A stretch of DNA of 64,000 bases from Amoebidium appalachense (Eukaryota > Ichthyosporea). Every line of letters starts with the position of its first letter. Within the stretch, counting starts at the first letter, position 1. Where the stretch lies: NCBI GenBank assembly GCA_963693365.1, contig CAVNZM010000017.1, forward strand, positions 682,001-746,000, read 5' to 3'. A model generated the notes under the pieces. It made no database searches and was not told the DNA's origin. It saw only the letters and a list, made by a program, of their open reading frames with translations. Shown piece by piece: positions 22,214 through 51,380 of this stretch. The position numbers and the translations under genes were made by a program.

Positions 22214-24655
22214 CTAATTGGTGGCCTGCACAGAAATCTGATTGGATGCCGTGGTGAATTGTGATTCGTCGAAGACGACATCGCGGGAGAGGTTGACCGT
22301 GTTGCCACGTAGATTCATGATCTTGTGGGCTTTGTTGGTGATATCCCAGCCCACGTAGGTGCCGAGTTTGACGGTAGAGGCCAACTTGTCTCGTTTGGAT
22401 GCAGGGACGTGTACATAGGCTGGGCAGCCGAACACGTGCAGGTGGGAGATGTCAGGCTTGACACCGTAGAAAATTTCAAACGGTGTACGGCCATTGGCAG
22501 CTCTGGCCGGGGTCACGTTGATGATGTAGGCAGCATGCTTGAGAGCAGCTCCCCACAGCTTGGGGGAAAGGGAGTCGGCCTTGTCCTGATGAAGGAAGCA
22601 CCGAACGATCTCCTGCAGATCCCTCATCTTACGTTCAACGAAGCCGTTGAGTTGGGGGCAGTCAACCGGGGCAAATTCCTGAATGATGCCCTTGGACTGG
22701 CAGTACTGCTCCATAGCGTGGGAGGTGAACTCGGACCCAGAGTCTGAACGGAAGTGGGTCACCACCTTGTCGGGTTGCTTGTCAGTAGTCTCAACCAGGG
22801 CCTTGACGTATTCGAGAGTTTCGGATCGATCACGGAGGAGGTACACGATGGTGTAGCCGGAGGCATCACAGGTACACACGAGGGCCACCTTGTAGCCACC
22901 ATAGGAGGCACAGGGAGGCTCGAAGAAGTCCATGTGCCACTTGGCACCGGGGAAGGGGCACTGGGTTCTGGTGCCGGAGAATGGGGCCTTGGTGGTCTTG
23001 CCGGAGACACAACCGAAGCAGTCAGTGGTGTCAGCCACTGAGAGGGATGAGGGGAGGCCTGTCACGAGGTCACCTCTCACCATCTTGGTGAGGGTGGACA
23101 GGGCACGATGGCCGAGACGGTGGTGCCAGAGCTGAGGATCATTGTTGACCTTGACGTTGGCTACCAGAGCCGTGACGGTCCGAGGGATGGAGGGACGTAT
23201 CTCATAGTCGGTGATGAAGTACAGTCCATCTGTGCCTGTGAGGGAACACACGATGTTGCCACCACGAGTGTAGAGGTAGGATGGGAATTCATCCTCATCA
23301 TCTAGGTGGGCAAGGAGACCCGACTTGGAGGCCATTGAGGGTGATATCAGGAAGGCTGGGGAGTCGGGTACATAGAGGGTGTTGAGGCTCAGTACGGATG
23401 TTACTCCGTTGTAGGTGACGGCCAGGTTGATGACACCACGGTGATGTGCAGTGACGATGCCGAGGCCGTGGACGTCAGTCGGGGGGCATGGCTCAAGAGT
23501 AGAGAAGTACTCTTTTACTGGGCACACGTGGACGTTTGAAGCCGAGTCCCAGCAGGGGTCCATGGGTAGGGAGGCCGTGGTGGACACGAGGGCAAAATGC
23601 ACCTCTTTTCCAGACTTGGTGTTGGCACGGTGACGACGGGCAATTGAGCAGCCAGGTTTGTCACACTGTGTGACATGATGGTCTTCGTGACAGTAGGCAC
23701 AGTCGAGGGAGCCAGTGGTCTTGGCTCGGGTTGGCTGGGAATGACGGTTACCCCCTTTACGTGGGGGGTAAGGTGACCGGGAACGATAGCCGGGGGAACG
23801 GGACCGTGAGTAATCACGGTCAACTGAGGGGGATCGATCGGTGGGACGACCGCGGGGGTGACGGGAGACGGAGCTGTCACGTCGGGGGATCCGGTGTCTG
23901 AGGTCGTCCTTGGTGAGTACACGGCTTTGCAGGGCACGTGCTGTTCGGACGGTGGAGGAGGACCCGGACCCAGAGTCGATGAGACCTTCACGGATCTCTG
24001 CAGCTCTGATGTCACTGATTAGACGGTTGTAGGTCTCGTAGTTAATGGTACGACGGAAGTAGTCGGCAATCATGGCCTGGATGTCGGTACAAACTAACTT
24101 ACGGTTCTTCTTGAGGTGGATGAAGAAGTTATCAACCATAGTCTTGTGAGGAATGGGCTCTTCGAGGATGTGCAGGGTAGTGCACAGACGGCGTGCCATG
24201 GTGAGGTAGGCCGTGACGGTCTTGAAGTCTTTGAGTTCAAGCTCATGGTAGTCGAGGAGGATTTGACGAGCACGATCTTCACGTTCAGCCGCATAGGTCA
24301 TACGGAGGTTGTGGAAAGCTTGGGCAGGTGACACATCATCGTGGATTTGACCAGAGTTATACAGCTCATCATTGGAGACGAGTTGAGTAAACATCTGTTC
24401 AAGGAGGTTGGAAGCCTCGGTGTAGGCCTCCTCAGTGTCGTAGCCGTGCCACTCATTCTCGTCGGAAGGGTCGACCCACTCGGGGGCCTTGATGACGGGC
24501 ACTAACTTGGCCGCGGTGGTGGTACGTAGGTACCGGAAGATGACGGGTTCCCACTCATAATAGGTGAGACGTTTGCCGGACTTCTTGTCCGTGGTGTCAT
24601 CCCCTTTCCAGGGGGTGAGGTTGAGATACGCAGGTTTCTCCGACATGGTGATCAA
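22214..24655 (-). CDS. Element A Gag-protease-integrase polyprotein part
   Basis: One 813-codon frame. Residues 1 to about 250 match the Gag region expected of copia elements, followed by an Arg/Ser-rich stretch. Near 318 is a CCHC knuckle (CAYCHEDHHVTQC). The protease centre near 370 reads CWDSASN, lacking the glycine of the usual DSG/DTG. The integrase has the HHRLGH…CFGC zinc-binding half near 513-555 and catalytic positions in WHMDFFEPP (about 575), RSDSGSEF (about 637) and LNGFVERKMR (about 674). Element B needs a frame change between gag and pol where A has continuous reading. The frame ends at a TAG where the related element C has CAG, so the stop is a likely point mutation. Confidence 0.9.
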   Translation of the reverse strand: MITMSEKPAYLNLTPWKGDDTTDKKSGKRLTYYEWEPVIFRYLRTTTAAKLVPVIKAPEWVDPSDENEWHGYDTEEAYTEASNLLEQMFTQLVSNDELYNSGQIHDDVSPAQAFHNLRMTYAAEREDRARQILLDYHELELKDFKTVTAYLTMARRLCTTLHILEEPIPHKTMVDNFFIHLKKNRKLVCTDIQAMIADYFRRTINYETYNRLISDIRAAEIREGLIDSGSGSSSTVRTARALQSRVLTKDDLRHRIPRRDSSVSRHPRGRPTDRSPSVDRDYSRSRSPGYRSRSPYPPRKGGNRHSQPTRAKTTGSLDCAYCHEDHHVTQCDKPGCSIARRHRANTKSGKEVHFALVSTTASLPMDPCWDSASNVHVCPVKEYFSTLEPCPPTDVHGLGIVTAHHRGVINLAVTYNGVTSVLSLNTLYVPDSPAFLISPSMASKSGLLAHLDDEDEFPSYLYTRGGNIVCSLTGTDGLYFITDYEIRPSIPRTVTALVANVKVNNDPQLWHHRLGHRALSTLTKMVRGDLVTGLPSSLSVADTTDCFGCVSGKTTKAPFSGTRTQCPFPGAKWHMDFFEPPCASYGGYKVALVCTCDASGYTIVYLLRDRSETLEYVKALVETTDKQPDKVVTHFRSDSGSEFTSHAMEQYCQSKGIIQEFAPVDCPQLNGFVERKMRDLQEIVRCFLHQDKADSLSPKLWGAALKHAAYIINVTPARAANGRTPFEIFYGVKPDISHLHVFGCPAYVHVPASKRDKLASTVKLGTYVGWDITNKAHKIMNLRGNTVNLSRDVVFDESQFTTASNQISVQATN

Positions 24656-24764
24656 TCAGTCAGATGATGCGTGAGAGAGGAATCAGATCGGTATTCAAAT
24701 TTGAATATTTTTGATTGCAGCGAGAGTATGTGTTGCGAGAGCGTGCGAAAATGGGCCTTTAACC

Positions 24765-25531
24765 TGTTGTTTTGTACGGGTCTAAGGGAGCAGAGTGCAC
24801 AGAGGTGTCATGTAAAACACGACTAACACATTAATGAGAGGGCAATCGGAGTTGTTCACGAGACATTGAAAAGATTTCAAACAACAACTGAATCTTTATT
24901 GTGCTCTCGGTTCCTTTTGTACTTGCGACTTATCACCTTATCACAACTAAAGAGGGAGAACCAATCGGTTCTATCAGAAGATAGAAAAACACATTCCGAC
25001 AGAGCATACGCATTCCAACTTCCGATTAAACTAAAGTGTAGAAACTCTTACTTAAAAAAATTAAGTAATTATACATCTAGCCACTATTAATTCACATATA
25101 TATTTATGTTCGTCTCTATAAAGAAACTTATTTAAATACATATATTTCCTAACAGTCGACACTCTCAAAGTGAAGACACTTTGCAATAAACCGAATTCCA
25201 TATATATCTATTGTCCAATCACAACACACATATATTAACAGACAGGAATGCACAACACAATCTACAGATGTACTCGCTCGCGACTATTGGCGAGCCATCC
25301 TTTTGAGAACAAAACTAAGCCATTTTGAAATAAAGGAAAGACAACGAGTGAGGCTAGCCAATCACGCTACCTCTCAGATAAACAGAGGAGAGCAAACAGA
25401 AATAAAAACACAATAAGTTCTTATCAGGCAAGAGAGCCAGGTGTGCACAGATCTACCGATATCTGTGCCCACAGAAACAAGGGAGAGAGAGATACGGGGG
25501 GGGGGGGGGGGGGGGGAGAGAGAGGGAGAGG

Positions 25532-25629
<98 letters not shown>

Positions 25630-25721
25630 ACAAAGGAGGAAAGCAGACACGAATACAAACAAGCTAGGACACATACATACTTCAAGGCTCTTGCTGTCAT
25701 ACATGGTGACGTATTCCAACA
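24765..25721 (-). repeat. 5' LTR of element A
   Basis: Near-identical to 11772-12744 apart from G and GA array lengths. The internal side begins GGTTAAAGGCCC on the minus strand, the expected position of the primer binding site. The tRNA was not identified. Confidence 0.95.
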
Positions 25722-26894
25722 CTCACCCCTTAAAAAAAACCACACACATACGTGCACGTGTACACACACACACACAACACCACCACCACCTCCACTAAAC
25801 CCCATTTCCTCGTTGTTTTCTTAAGCCTTCAGACCAGTCCTGTACACTGGAGTTAAACAATTGAATTCACCTAGGCTGACATGCATCCACCCCCGCCTTC
25901 CACTTCCCTCCCCCCCACCCCCACCCCCACCCCCCCACCCCCACCCCCTTCCCCTCAATGAAGAAGGGGGGGGGGGGGGGGGGGAGGGAGGGGAAGGGGG
26001 GAGCTCTCGAGCCTCCGGGTAGGGAAATGGGGTCCGGGGATCCGGAGAGGGGGGTGGGGGGGGGGGGGGGGGGGAAGGGGCATATAATATTGGGCCTATA
26101 GCTAGATATCATAGTATGGGGCCCCGGGGGAGGAAGAGGTGGGAGGGGGGGGGGGGGGGAGGGAGGATCCACGGGAAAGACCTTTAGGTGCATGTTCTTA
26201 TTTATACCCCCTTCGAATCATCCCCCCCCCTCCCCCCCCCCCCCCTGAGTGCAGGCCGTGACGTAGCTACGGTAACCCTGCAGAAGGCAACAAAAATGTA
26301 TTACTTACTAGCACTGTACATGTGTTCATAGTGCAGCTTGCACCACGTATGATCTCAGCAACTTTAAAGTAGTCACAAAGTTTAGTTATTTTCATTATTT
26401 TCATTGCTCTGAACTCTATTACTCTGAAACGATCACCGTGCATGTGCCGCAAAATAACAACCCTATATGTGTGCAGCTGCAGCCTGCAGGTTCGACTCGC
26501 TGAAAAGACAATTGTCAGTGTGCATGCTGATCCGACGCTTGCAGCTGCAGCTAGCCTCTGCAACATTAATACTTGCCAAGTGAATGCTCTTACACTTGAT
26601 CATCATTCACTCAAAAAACCGAGGACCGACAGATTAAATATTAATGTCGATCCGAACGATCAGCAAGTGTCTATGTGTACTACTATATACACACACACGT
26701 TAAAAAGCGAAGCTATCAGTTACAAGGCACACCTGCTGCACTGGCACACATGCACACACACACCGGCAGATCGATGCTGCCAAAATTTACTTTCATGTAC
26801 TTCGTCGGTCCGACACAGGTGCACATGAACACGTACATATGTACAAGCCGCGCACACACCACACCACAAACACAGCAGGCGTGTTCCTCCAGGT

Positions 26895-26953
<59 letters not shown>

Positions 26954-27159
26954 TGGATGGTGGTGCTGGTGGTGCTGGTGGTGTTTTTTTTTCGTTTTTT
27001 GTTTTTTTTTCTCTGGTGGTGGTGGTGGTGGGAGGGGGGTGGGGGGGGGGGGGGGGGAGGGGAGAATAGGGAGAGCGCTGATGGTGGTGGTGGTGTGTGT
27101 GTGTGTATGTGTGTGGGGGGGGGAGGGGGGCAGGGGTGTAAAGTGCTCTCTCACTGCAG
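25722..27159. other. Interval between element A and the rabenosyn-like gene
   Basis: Contains the target duplication of A, C- and G-rich tracts (25970-26240, 26909-26951) and a moderately unique stretch (26250-26850). Earlier exons of the rabenosyn-like gene, such as an N-terminal C2H2 finger, would be expected here or beyond A, but none could be supported. Confidence 0.5.
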
Positions 27160-27181
27160 ACTGATATTATTCCATGATGCA

Positions 27182-40827
<13,646 letters not shown>

Positions 40828-40851
40828 TGGTTCCTAACTAATTTTAAAAAA

Positions 40852-40857
40852 AATAAA
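40852..40857 (+). promoter_or_regulatory. AATAAA poly(A) signal of the rabenosyn-like gene
   Basis: Canonical hexamer 25 bases after the TAG stop at 40825-40827. Confidence 0.6.
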
Positions 40858-40859
40858 GT

Positions 40860-41646
40860 GAGTTATTAAGGTTTACAGTGTGGGATTGCCGGATGGTAGT
40901 TTAGTCCTTTAATTCTCTTTTTAATGTATGGAATGTAGGTCAAAATATCAGGATTAATTGTTCGGTTTCAATTGTGCCAGTGGACGTTGATACAACAAAT
41001 GAATGTCAGCGGAGAAATGAAGTACAAGTATCTACTTTTAGAAAAGAAAATTCGATGTATGAATGCACGAGTTTGGGTCTCACTGTTGTAAACGATGTGC
41101 CGTTATGTATGTAGGGTAGAGGTGGTGGTGTGCCAATGAACGAGAGGAAAGGTAGAAAACAGTGGGTGGGTGTTGCGCTTGCCCACGAAATGTTCATATA
41201 AGCAAGAAACAGGTTTTCTATGTTAATTCTGCTCAGATTTACTATTATATATACATGTGCATGTAATTAAACCACCGGCAGCAATGGTCATGATGTTGGT
41301 GTTCATTGTTTCGTCACTGCATGTGTGCATGCATTTAGGGCCTCGAGGGAGCTCCGTGTTTTTTTTGTGTGTGTGTGTTTGTGTGTGTGTGTTTCCTTTG
41401 TTTGTTTTGGTGGTGGTGGTTTGCAAGGGGGGGGGGGGGGGGGGGGGGGGCATATCGGGTGTACATCCCATGGGTCACAGTTACGCAAACCAGTTTTATG
41501 GTTGAATATGTATGTGCATGCCAACTTCAGTCAACCTTCGAGCTCCCCAGCAGCCCCCCCCCCCCCCCCCCCTGGCACCAACACACACACACACACACGC
41601 ACACACACACACACACGCACGCACGCACGCACACAAACACGCACGT

Positions 41647-41689
<43 letters not shown>

Positions 41690-42232
41690 GGCTCTGTTCA
41701 CTGCCTGGGTATCAAATGCCTATGCATAGGCTAGTATGAAAATTTTCAGGAGCTACTAGACATGTATGTGTATATTTTTTTATACTATGCATATGGACAT
41801 TATTGAGAAGTTTATCAAAGGAGACGCAATCGAGATGTGACTGATATCTCAGAAAAGAAAATGCAAAAAGCCTTACTCTCGGATATGGAGGAGATAACGA
41901 CTAATTATAAGATAATCATATATCGAGAAAACTCGTTAAACATACGGTGATTTAACATAAAGCCAATAGAAGTAATATCAGGATTATCGAAAAAAGCCAG
42001 TCTTCTAAGTTAACAAAAACATCTATCTAGATGTTTACGAGAAAAAGGTTCAGTGCATATGTACATGTACACGTGCAAACGTGTCGGTATACGTAGTGAA
42101 GGCTAACAATGTGGTCACCGTGGTGGACGTGGTTATTTTTATTTTATTTTTTTTTTGTGGCGGCAGGGGCAGTGGCGGTGGCGGTGGCGTGTGGGTGGTG
42201 TGTGTGTGTGTGTGTTTGTTGTTTGGGTGGGT

Positions 42233-42268
<36 letters not shown>

Positions 42269-42350
42269 GGAGATTATATATTCGGTGCTGGCTTAGTGCA
42301 CGTTGCCCTATTTGTTTTGACTCAGGCCAGTACGTACCGGCACACAAACA

Positions 42351-42385
<35 letters not shown>

Positions 42386-42449
42386 CCCCCACGCATTGTG
42401 CACACTGCAGTGTGTGTGTACTGTGTGCGTGTGTGTGTTGTGGGGAGAA

Positions 42450-42485
<36 letters not shown>

Positions 42486-43146
42486 TACCTGGTGTAGATC
42501 CCAGTTATGTAAATTTTAAGAGCGACGGTGTACGTGCGTGTATGTGAATGGTGGATGATCCGGGCTTGATGAGGTTTATAAATTTACCTATGTTTTTAAT
42601 TTTTTTTTTTTTTTTTTTTTTGTGGTGTGTGTGGGGGGGGGGGGGGGGTTTGAATGCGTCAAAAAGTACGAAGTACACAAGAACAAACGGATAACACGAT
42701 GCAGAATGCAAGCCATACATAAAGAGTATGCAAAATAAGCAGAGCCCATCCTCAGGGGGGGCCCACGTCATCCACAGTACCCGAGTTTCGACCTATTCAC
42801 CTCGCTAACGAAACCCAACTCAGATACTGTTTTACTTGAACATGGGTAGGTCACCCGTCTTGATCAGAGACGAGCAGGGTTGCTTATGCAGGCAAGGGCA
42901 GTGGGAAAGGCCGGGGGTTAAAGTTGCAGGAGTAAGCAGAAGCAAGAAAAATATAGATAGGAACTCAGGAGACGGGGCTTCTAGGAAGCTCCCCCGTCAC
43001 CACCTAAGTCGATACTTCCCTGGCTAACATACTACACCAGCTGAAAAGAATTAAGTCCCGAAGGCCGCAGAATTCGCAATCAGAGGGGAAAATATGAGAT
43101 TTGACCCACGCCGCAGGATAGTAACACGCTTACTAGGGCGGAACGG
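40860..43146. other. Region between convergent genes
   Basis: Unique stretches (40860-41330, 41740-42120, 42640-43140) alternate with G runs and CA arrays. I looked for the missing 3' exons of the GH20 gene on the minus strand and found none. Confidence 0.5.
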
Positions 43147-43296
43147 CCCGGGTACCATATCAGGAGCGGGCAACTTTTGAATTCTCCCTCCTCGGCCCCG
43201 CCAGGGAAAATTTGAGGTTTTTGCACCTCAAAGAAGTCAAATCCTGCAAAATCCACTACCGGGAGGCCAAAAAGGGTGATTTCACAAAAAAGCAGG
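43147..43296. repeat. Dispersed repeat with unoccupied transposon target
   Basis: Matches 8657-8670 plus 10824-10969, with substitutions, lacking the transposon. The junction reads ggtaccatatcagg, showing that a single TA became two at the occupied site. Confidence 0.9.
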
Positions 43297-43391
43297 TGTT
43301 TTGGGGGATAGGCTGCGGGGGCGGGGCCGGAGGGAGGGGGGGATTGGTGTAGGTGTTTCCGGGGGGCGGGGAGGGGGGTGGTGTTGGGGAA

Positions 43392-43423
<32 letters not shown>

Positions 43424-43429
43424 ATATAC

Positions 43430-47019
<3,590 letters not shown>

Positions 47020-47506
47020 CTGTGAGTGGATGGGCGAGTAAGTGGTGTGGGTGTGCAATAAATAATTTTTATTTTTATTTTATTGTATTCTTTATTTTTA
47101 TTTTTTATTCCTTTTATTTTATTTCCATTTTTTGGGGGGGGGGGGAGGGGAGGGAGGGGGGGGGGGGGGGGGGGGAAGGTGGGTGGGTTGGTGCTAAGGA
47201 AACGGGTGACAAAAGGTGTGTTCGTGTTGTAGTTCAATATAGTAAACCTTAATCAAAAAAAGTGAAGAATAGAAGAGAAGAAGAGGTAAACAAAAATATG
47301 GGTGGGTGGGTAGGTAGGTGATTAGTCGAGATGGGGGTCTCTTTTCTTTTCTGTTTTTTTTTTTTTTATTCCTTTCCTTTTTTTTTTGTTTTTTTTTGTT
47401 TTTTTTTGGCCCCGGGGAAGGGGGGAGGGGGGGGGGGGGGGGGGGGGGGGGGTTCAACGAGCAGATGGAGGCTATTTTAACCGGGCAGTAACTTGGTGTT
47501 TAAGTG

Positions 47507-47574
<68 letters not shown>

Positions 47575-47847
47575 ACGTGCGGCATCTGTTTTTGGGTCGG
47601 TAAATATGCCCATGACTGGGTGTGTTGCATGTGTAAGTGGTTAGGTGGGTATGTAAAGGGTTGGCGGATCTTGCAGGGGTTGGGTAAGCAGATCTGCAAG
47701 TGGATGGGTGCATGTGGTGGGGGGGGGGGGGGGGGATTAGCAGTTGGGTGGGATCTGTGGTTGGGGGAGCAAGGTGGGCGGGAGACAATGTGCCTGTGAA
47801 GGTGCAATTACGAGAAAGACAAAGGGGAGTATAGTAAGCTGACAGGG
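47020..47847. other. Low-complexity interval left of the duplication
   Basis: T-, G- and GT-rich tracts (47060-47460, 47508-47573) with some unique sequence. No gene seen. Confidence 0.6.
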
Positions 47848-48485
47848 CAAGAACTGTAAGACAGAAAGGTTAGACCGACAAACGAGCGAGATCCACGATG
47901 TCCAATTGTTCACAAAAGCTCTCAGCGGTAGGAAGGAAAGAATTGAAGCCTCATGAGCAGGGCAACCATGAAAAACGAGCTTATCTTATCGGCGTCATTA
48001 GCCATCGCTTAAGATTTTTCTTTCTGCCCCATTAACCCCCTCGGTTCCCCAAAACCTCGTGAGCATGCACCGTCGCCTCCCTCCCCCTCCCCCCCTCCCC
48101 CCGTCTCCCCAGCACCAAAAAAGCGTGTGTGCGCACACACACGCACGCGCACATGTACACACACACACGCACGCACGCACACAAACGCACACCCACGCAC
48201 ACGCACACACATATCCACCAACACACACGCGCACATCCATCCACCCCACCCCCTTCCCCCCCTCCTACCCCCCCCCCCCCCCCCCCCTCCCCGGCCCCCC
48301 TCCCCCCCAGCCCCCTGCTCACCTTTTCTACCCCCTCGCCACTAGCCTCAGCCTTCGCCCTTCCTTCCTCTTGCTTCAAGTCTTCCAGCCCAAACCCTCG
48401 ACCTCCTTTCTTCACCATTCTTGAAAAAGACAGGGAATCAACCAGCAGTGCTAATTCCATGAACTTGTGTTATCACTCCACCCAC

Positions 48486-48602
48486 CTCCAGAAGGATCTC
48501 CTGCATGCCTGGCCTGAGCTCATCTGGCATATCGGCCAGGTAGATGGTGCTGAAGGACGGCATGGTGTAGCGTGCACAGCCACGGCCACGCACGAAAAAA
48601 AC
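48486..48602 (-). CDS. Candidate internal exon, unknown protein (copy of 623-739)
   Basis: Same 39 codons and the same acceptor and GTGGGT donor as 623-739, with no visible coding change. Family unknown. Confidence 0.45.
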
Positions 48603-48834
48603 CTTGAAGCACACACGCACGGACACGACACACAGACACACACAAACGCGCACTCCCGCGCACACGTCGCTCGAGGGGAAACCTTTTGTTTGGTCCAGCC
48701 TGATTCGAGTCCGGCTCGTGCCTCCTTTCTTTTTTTTTTTTTTTTTTTTTTTTTTGCCCCCTTCCCTTTTGAAAAAAAGGTTTTAACATCCATTTGAGTG
48801 AATACCCCCAACCAGAATCATCAAGCTGGGCCCG

Positions 48835-48885
<51 letters not shown>

Positions 48886-48903
48886 ACACACATACCTGTA
48901 TAT

Positions 48904-48958
<55 letters not shown>

Positions 48959-49159
48959 AGGGCCGAAAATTCGCGCTTTTATTACATATTTTGTATTTTC
49001 CTACAGGCTGGATGGTATTCTCCGGAAATTTTCCTATAAAGCGTCCATACCATGCACACCATCCATCTACGTATACCATGGTCGGAAATGTACTGTAAGC
49101 TGCAGCTGTACCATGCAAAAAAAGTTTTCTTTTGACTGGATGTATAAGAAAAAATTTGG

Positions 49160-51367
49160 ATGGTATTTTTGAACCCTGACACAGACACACTGCAAGTGAG
49201 TGTCGGGTACCCATCTAAGCCCCCGGAGCGTGCTATCCCTTTAGCAAGGTATGTCCAAAGTCACACTTTGCGGTTCCCTCAAATATCCCATGCCCACAAC
49301 ACCGACTGGGGAGTGGCCTTTTGGCCATCAACCATGTCAAAACTCTCTCTCCCTCCTAACCTCTCTAGGTCATCTGACCACTCTCCTATCCTTTTCCTAC
49401 CTAAGATCTCCCTTGATCTGCTCCCCCCTCCCCCTCCCACCTTTCGCCTCCGTCTATCCCAGCTTAAGTCACAGTGGGGTAGAGTTGATGTATGTGTATG
49501 CTATGCTACGAAACACCCTATATATATGCGCCTATTAGAATCTGCACAAGCCAGGCCAGATTCACATCTCGTACTAGATACATGCACTAACTTTATTGTT
49601 GATGATTTGATAGATCTCGGTGATTATGCTGGCGGTGGTAGGAAGGAATATCCCGATGCTCTCTTGTTACCAAACACCACTCCCGCTAGACTAGGTGAAC
49701 CCCTGTCTCAAAATGAAAGCTTGCGCCGGCTTGCTAGTATGAATCGATTTGGCCCCCCTGCTCGTATTATTGGTGATACCACTGGAGACCCCCTCATAGA
49801 CTCTGATAAGTATTTCTCGGAACTGTTTAAAGATAGGACCCCCGCTCAGAAACCTATTGTGTGGCCTGTAGACCCATCTATCCCCATAGAATCGATCCTC
49901 CCCTTTTTCAGTCCCGATGCCATATGGTCTGTGATATCTAGTTATAGCTCTAGTAAGTCTTGTGGACCTGATGGACTCCCTGCTGGGTTTCTTAAAATCC
50001 TTGTTCCCTCCTACCCACAAAAGGAAAGTGATCGTGCTATTAAACCTGATCTTACTATCATGTTAAGCTCTCTCTTTTCTTGGTGTGTTAAATGTGGACA
50101 TGTCCCGTCATCTTGGTTAGATACCTTAGTGATCCCCATAGTTAAGAAGGACTCTGAGGGCCCCATATCATCCTTTCGCCCCATTACACTAACCCAGGTT
50201 GTTCGTAGATTCTTTGAAGCTTGCTTACTTAGGTTATTTGCACATCACCCTAGGTTTCAATCTATTCTTCACATACACCCATGCCAATCCGCTTTTCGTA
50301 AAAACAATTCATGTTATGTTCAAATAATGGCACTGCACGATTCTATGCAAGTTGGTGCACAATATGTTGGCTTTATTGATTGGAAAACTGCTTACGATTC
50401 TGTCTCCCCTGGTCTCCTATGGGAAAAGCTTGCTGCACGGGGTGTACCACACTGCATTGGTGTTCTGTTAGAAGCACTCTTGTCTCAAACCTATGGTAGA
50501 GCTGTGGTTAATGGGCATCTTTCATATGGTTTTGCTCGTACTAGAGGTCTCTTGCAGGGTTCATTGCTTAGCCCCTTTTTGTTTAACCTATTTATAGATG
50601 ATTTGGCTGTCAAGATTTACGCCGAAAACGATGACCCTATTAATAACTTTCCGCCTGCACTTCTCTATGCTGATGATCTGTCCCTCCTTGCCCGTACCCC
50701 TAGACGCCTGCAAAGATTGTTCGATGTAGTGTCAGAGTGGTGCAAGGCAAACCTTATGATCCTTAACATAGACAAATGTGGTGTTCTTGTACCTGATATA
50801 GCTAACAATTTACACACATTTACATTATCATCTAAACCTGTACCTATAGTTCCAGAATACAAATATCTTGGTGTTCCGGTTGATTCTGTTGGTGTTATGT
50901 TTCCCCATATGGTCGAAAAGAGGGTAGAGTTGGCTCGTAAGCGGTTAGCTTTCTTCTCGGCTAATATTTTTAAAGACACACCCCTCCATCCTTCTATTAG
51001 ACTTACATTTATTCGCACTTTTGTCTTCCCGGCATGTGAATATGGTTTACCCCTTCTCGCCGCTTGGATCAAGAAAGAGAGAACTAGAGCGCTTAAACCC
51101 TTGGCAAATTTCCTTGAAGCAGAAGTTGCCTCCTTTCTATCTAACAACTGTTGTAAACCTGGGCCTGTAACGCTCTCGATATATGGTCTGGTCCCAATAG
51201 CTGCTAGAGTATCCTATCTCGCGCTGAAATTCAATAAGCACATAAGCCGCTTAAAGAAGTATTTGCCCTCCCACCCTCTCTTCTCTATCCGACCTGTCCC
51301 CTCCCTCACCTCTCCCCTCTTTCCTCCCCTCTCTCTCCCCTTCTCCCCTGGGCACAAATACAAATAA
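49160..51367 (+). CDS. Non-LTR retrotransposon ORF2-like protein (endonuclease end and reverse transcriptase)
   Basis: A 735-codon frame. Near residue 72 is SRSSDHSPI, the SDH motif that ends the apurinic-type endonuclease of LINEs; most of the endonuclease upstream is missing. The reverse transcriptase follows with SSFRPITLT, HPCQSAFRKNNSC, FIDWKTAYDSV, RGLLQGSLLSPFLFNLFIDD and the catalytic YADDLSLL (near 503), then the thumb region (KYLGVPVD). The frame ends in a C/T-rich stretch at HKYK, just before the next frame. Such proteins nick DNA and copy their RNA at the target. The truncated 5' end means no independent mobility. Confidence 0.88.
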   Translation: MVFLNPDTDTLQVSVGYPSKPPERAIPLARYVQSHTLRFPQISHAHNTDWGVAFWPSTMSKLSLPPNLSRSSDHSPILFLPKISLDLLPPPPPTFRLRLSQLKSQWGRVDVCVCYATKHPIYMRLLESAQARPDSHLVLDTCTNFIVDDLIDLGDYAGGGRKEYPDALLLPNTTPARLGEPLSQNESLRRLASMNRFGPPARIIGDTTGDPLIDSDKYFSELFKDRTPAQKPIVWPVDPSIPIESILPFFSPDAIWSVISSYSSSKSCGPDGLPAGFLKILVPSYPQKESDRAIKPDLTIMLSSLFSWCVKCGHVPSSWLDTLVIPIVKKDSEGPISSFRPITLTQVVRRFFEACLLRLFAHHPRFQSILHIHPCQSAFRKNNSCYVQIMALHDSMQVGAQYVGFIDWKTAYDSVSPGLLWEKLAARGVPHCIGVLLEALLSQTYGRAVVNGHLSYGFARTRGLLQGSLLSPFLFNLFIDDLAVKIYAENDDPINNFPPALLYADDLSLLARTPRRLQRLFDVVSEWCKANLMILNIDKCGVLVPDIANNLHTFTLSSKPVPIVPEYKYLGVPVDSVGVMFPHMVEKRVELARKRLAFFSANIFKDTPLHPSIRLTFIRTFVFPACEYGLPLLAAWIKKERTRALKPLANFLEAEVASFLSNNCCKPGPVTLSIYGLVPIAARVSYLALKFNKHISRLKKYLPSHPLFSIRPVPSLTSPLFPPLSLPFSPGHKYK

Positions 51368-51380
51368 ACCCCGCAATAGT

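Noticed and set aside
26442-26828. Frame with Cys and His residues as the missing N-terminal C2H2 finger of the rabenosyn-like gene
   Set aside because: Spacing does not fit a C2H2 finger, and no splice borders link it in phase to the exon at 27182.
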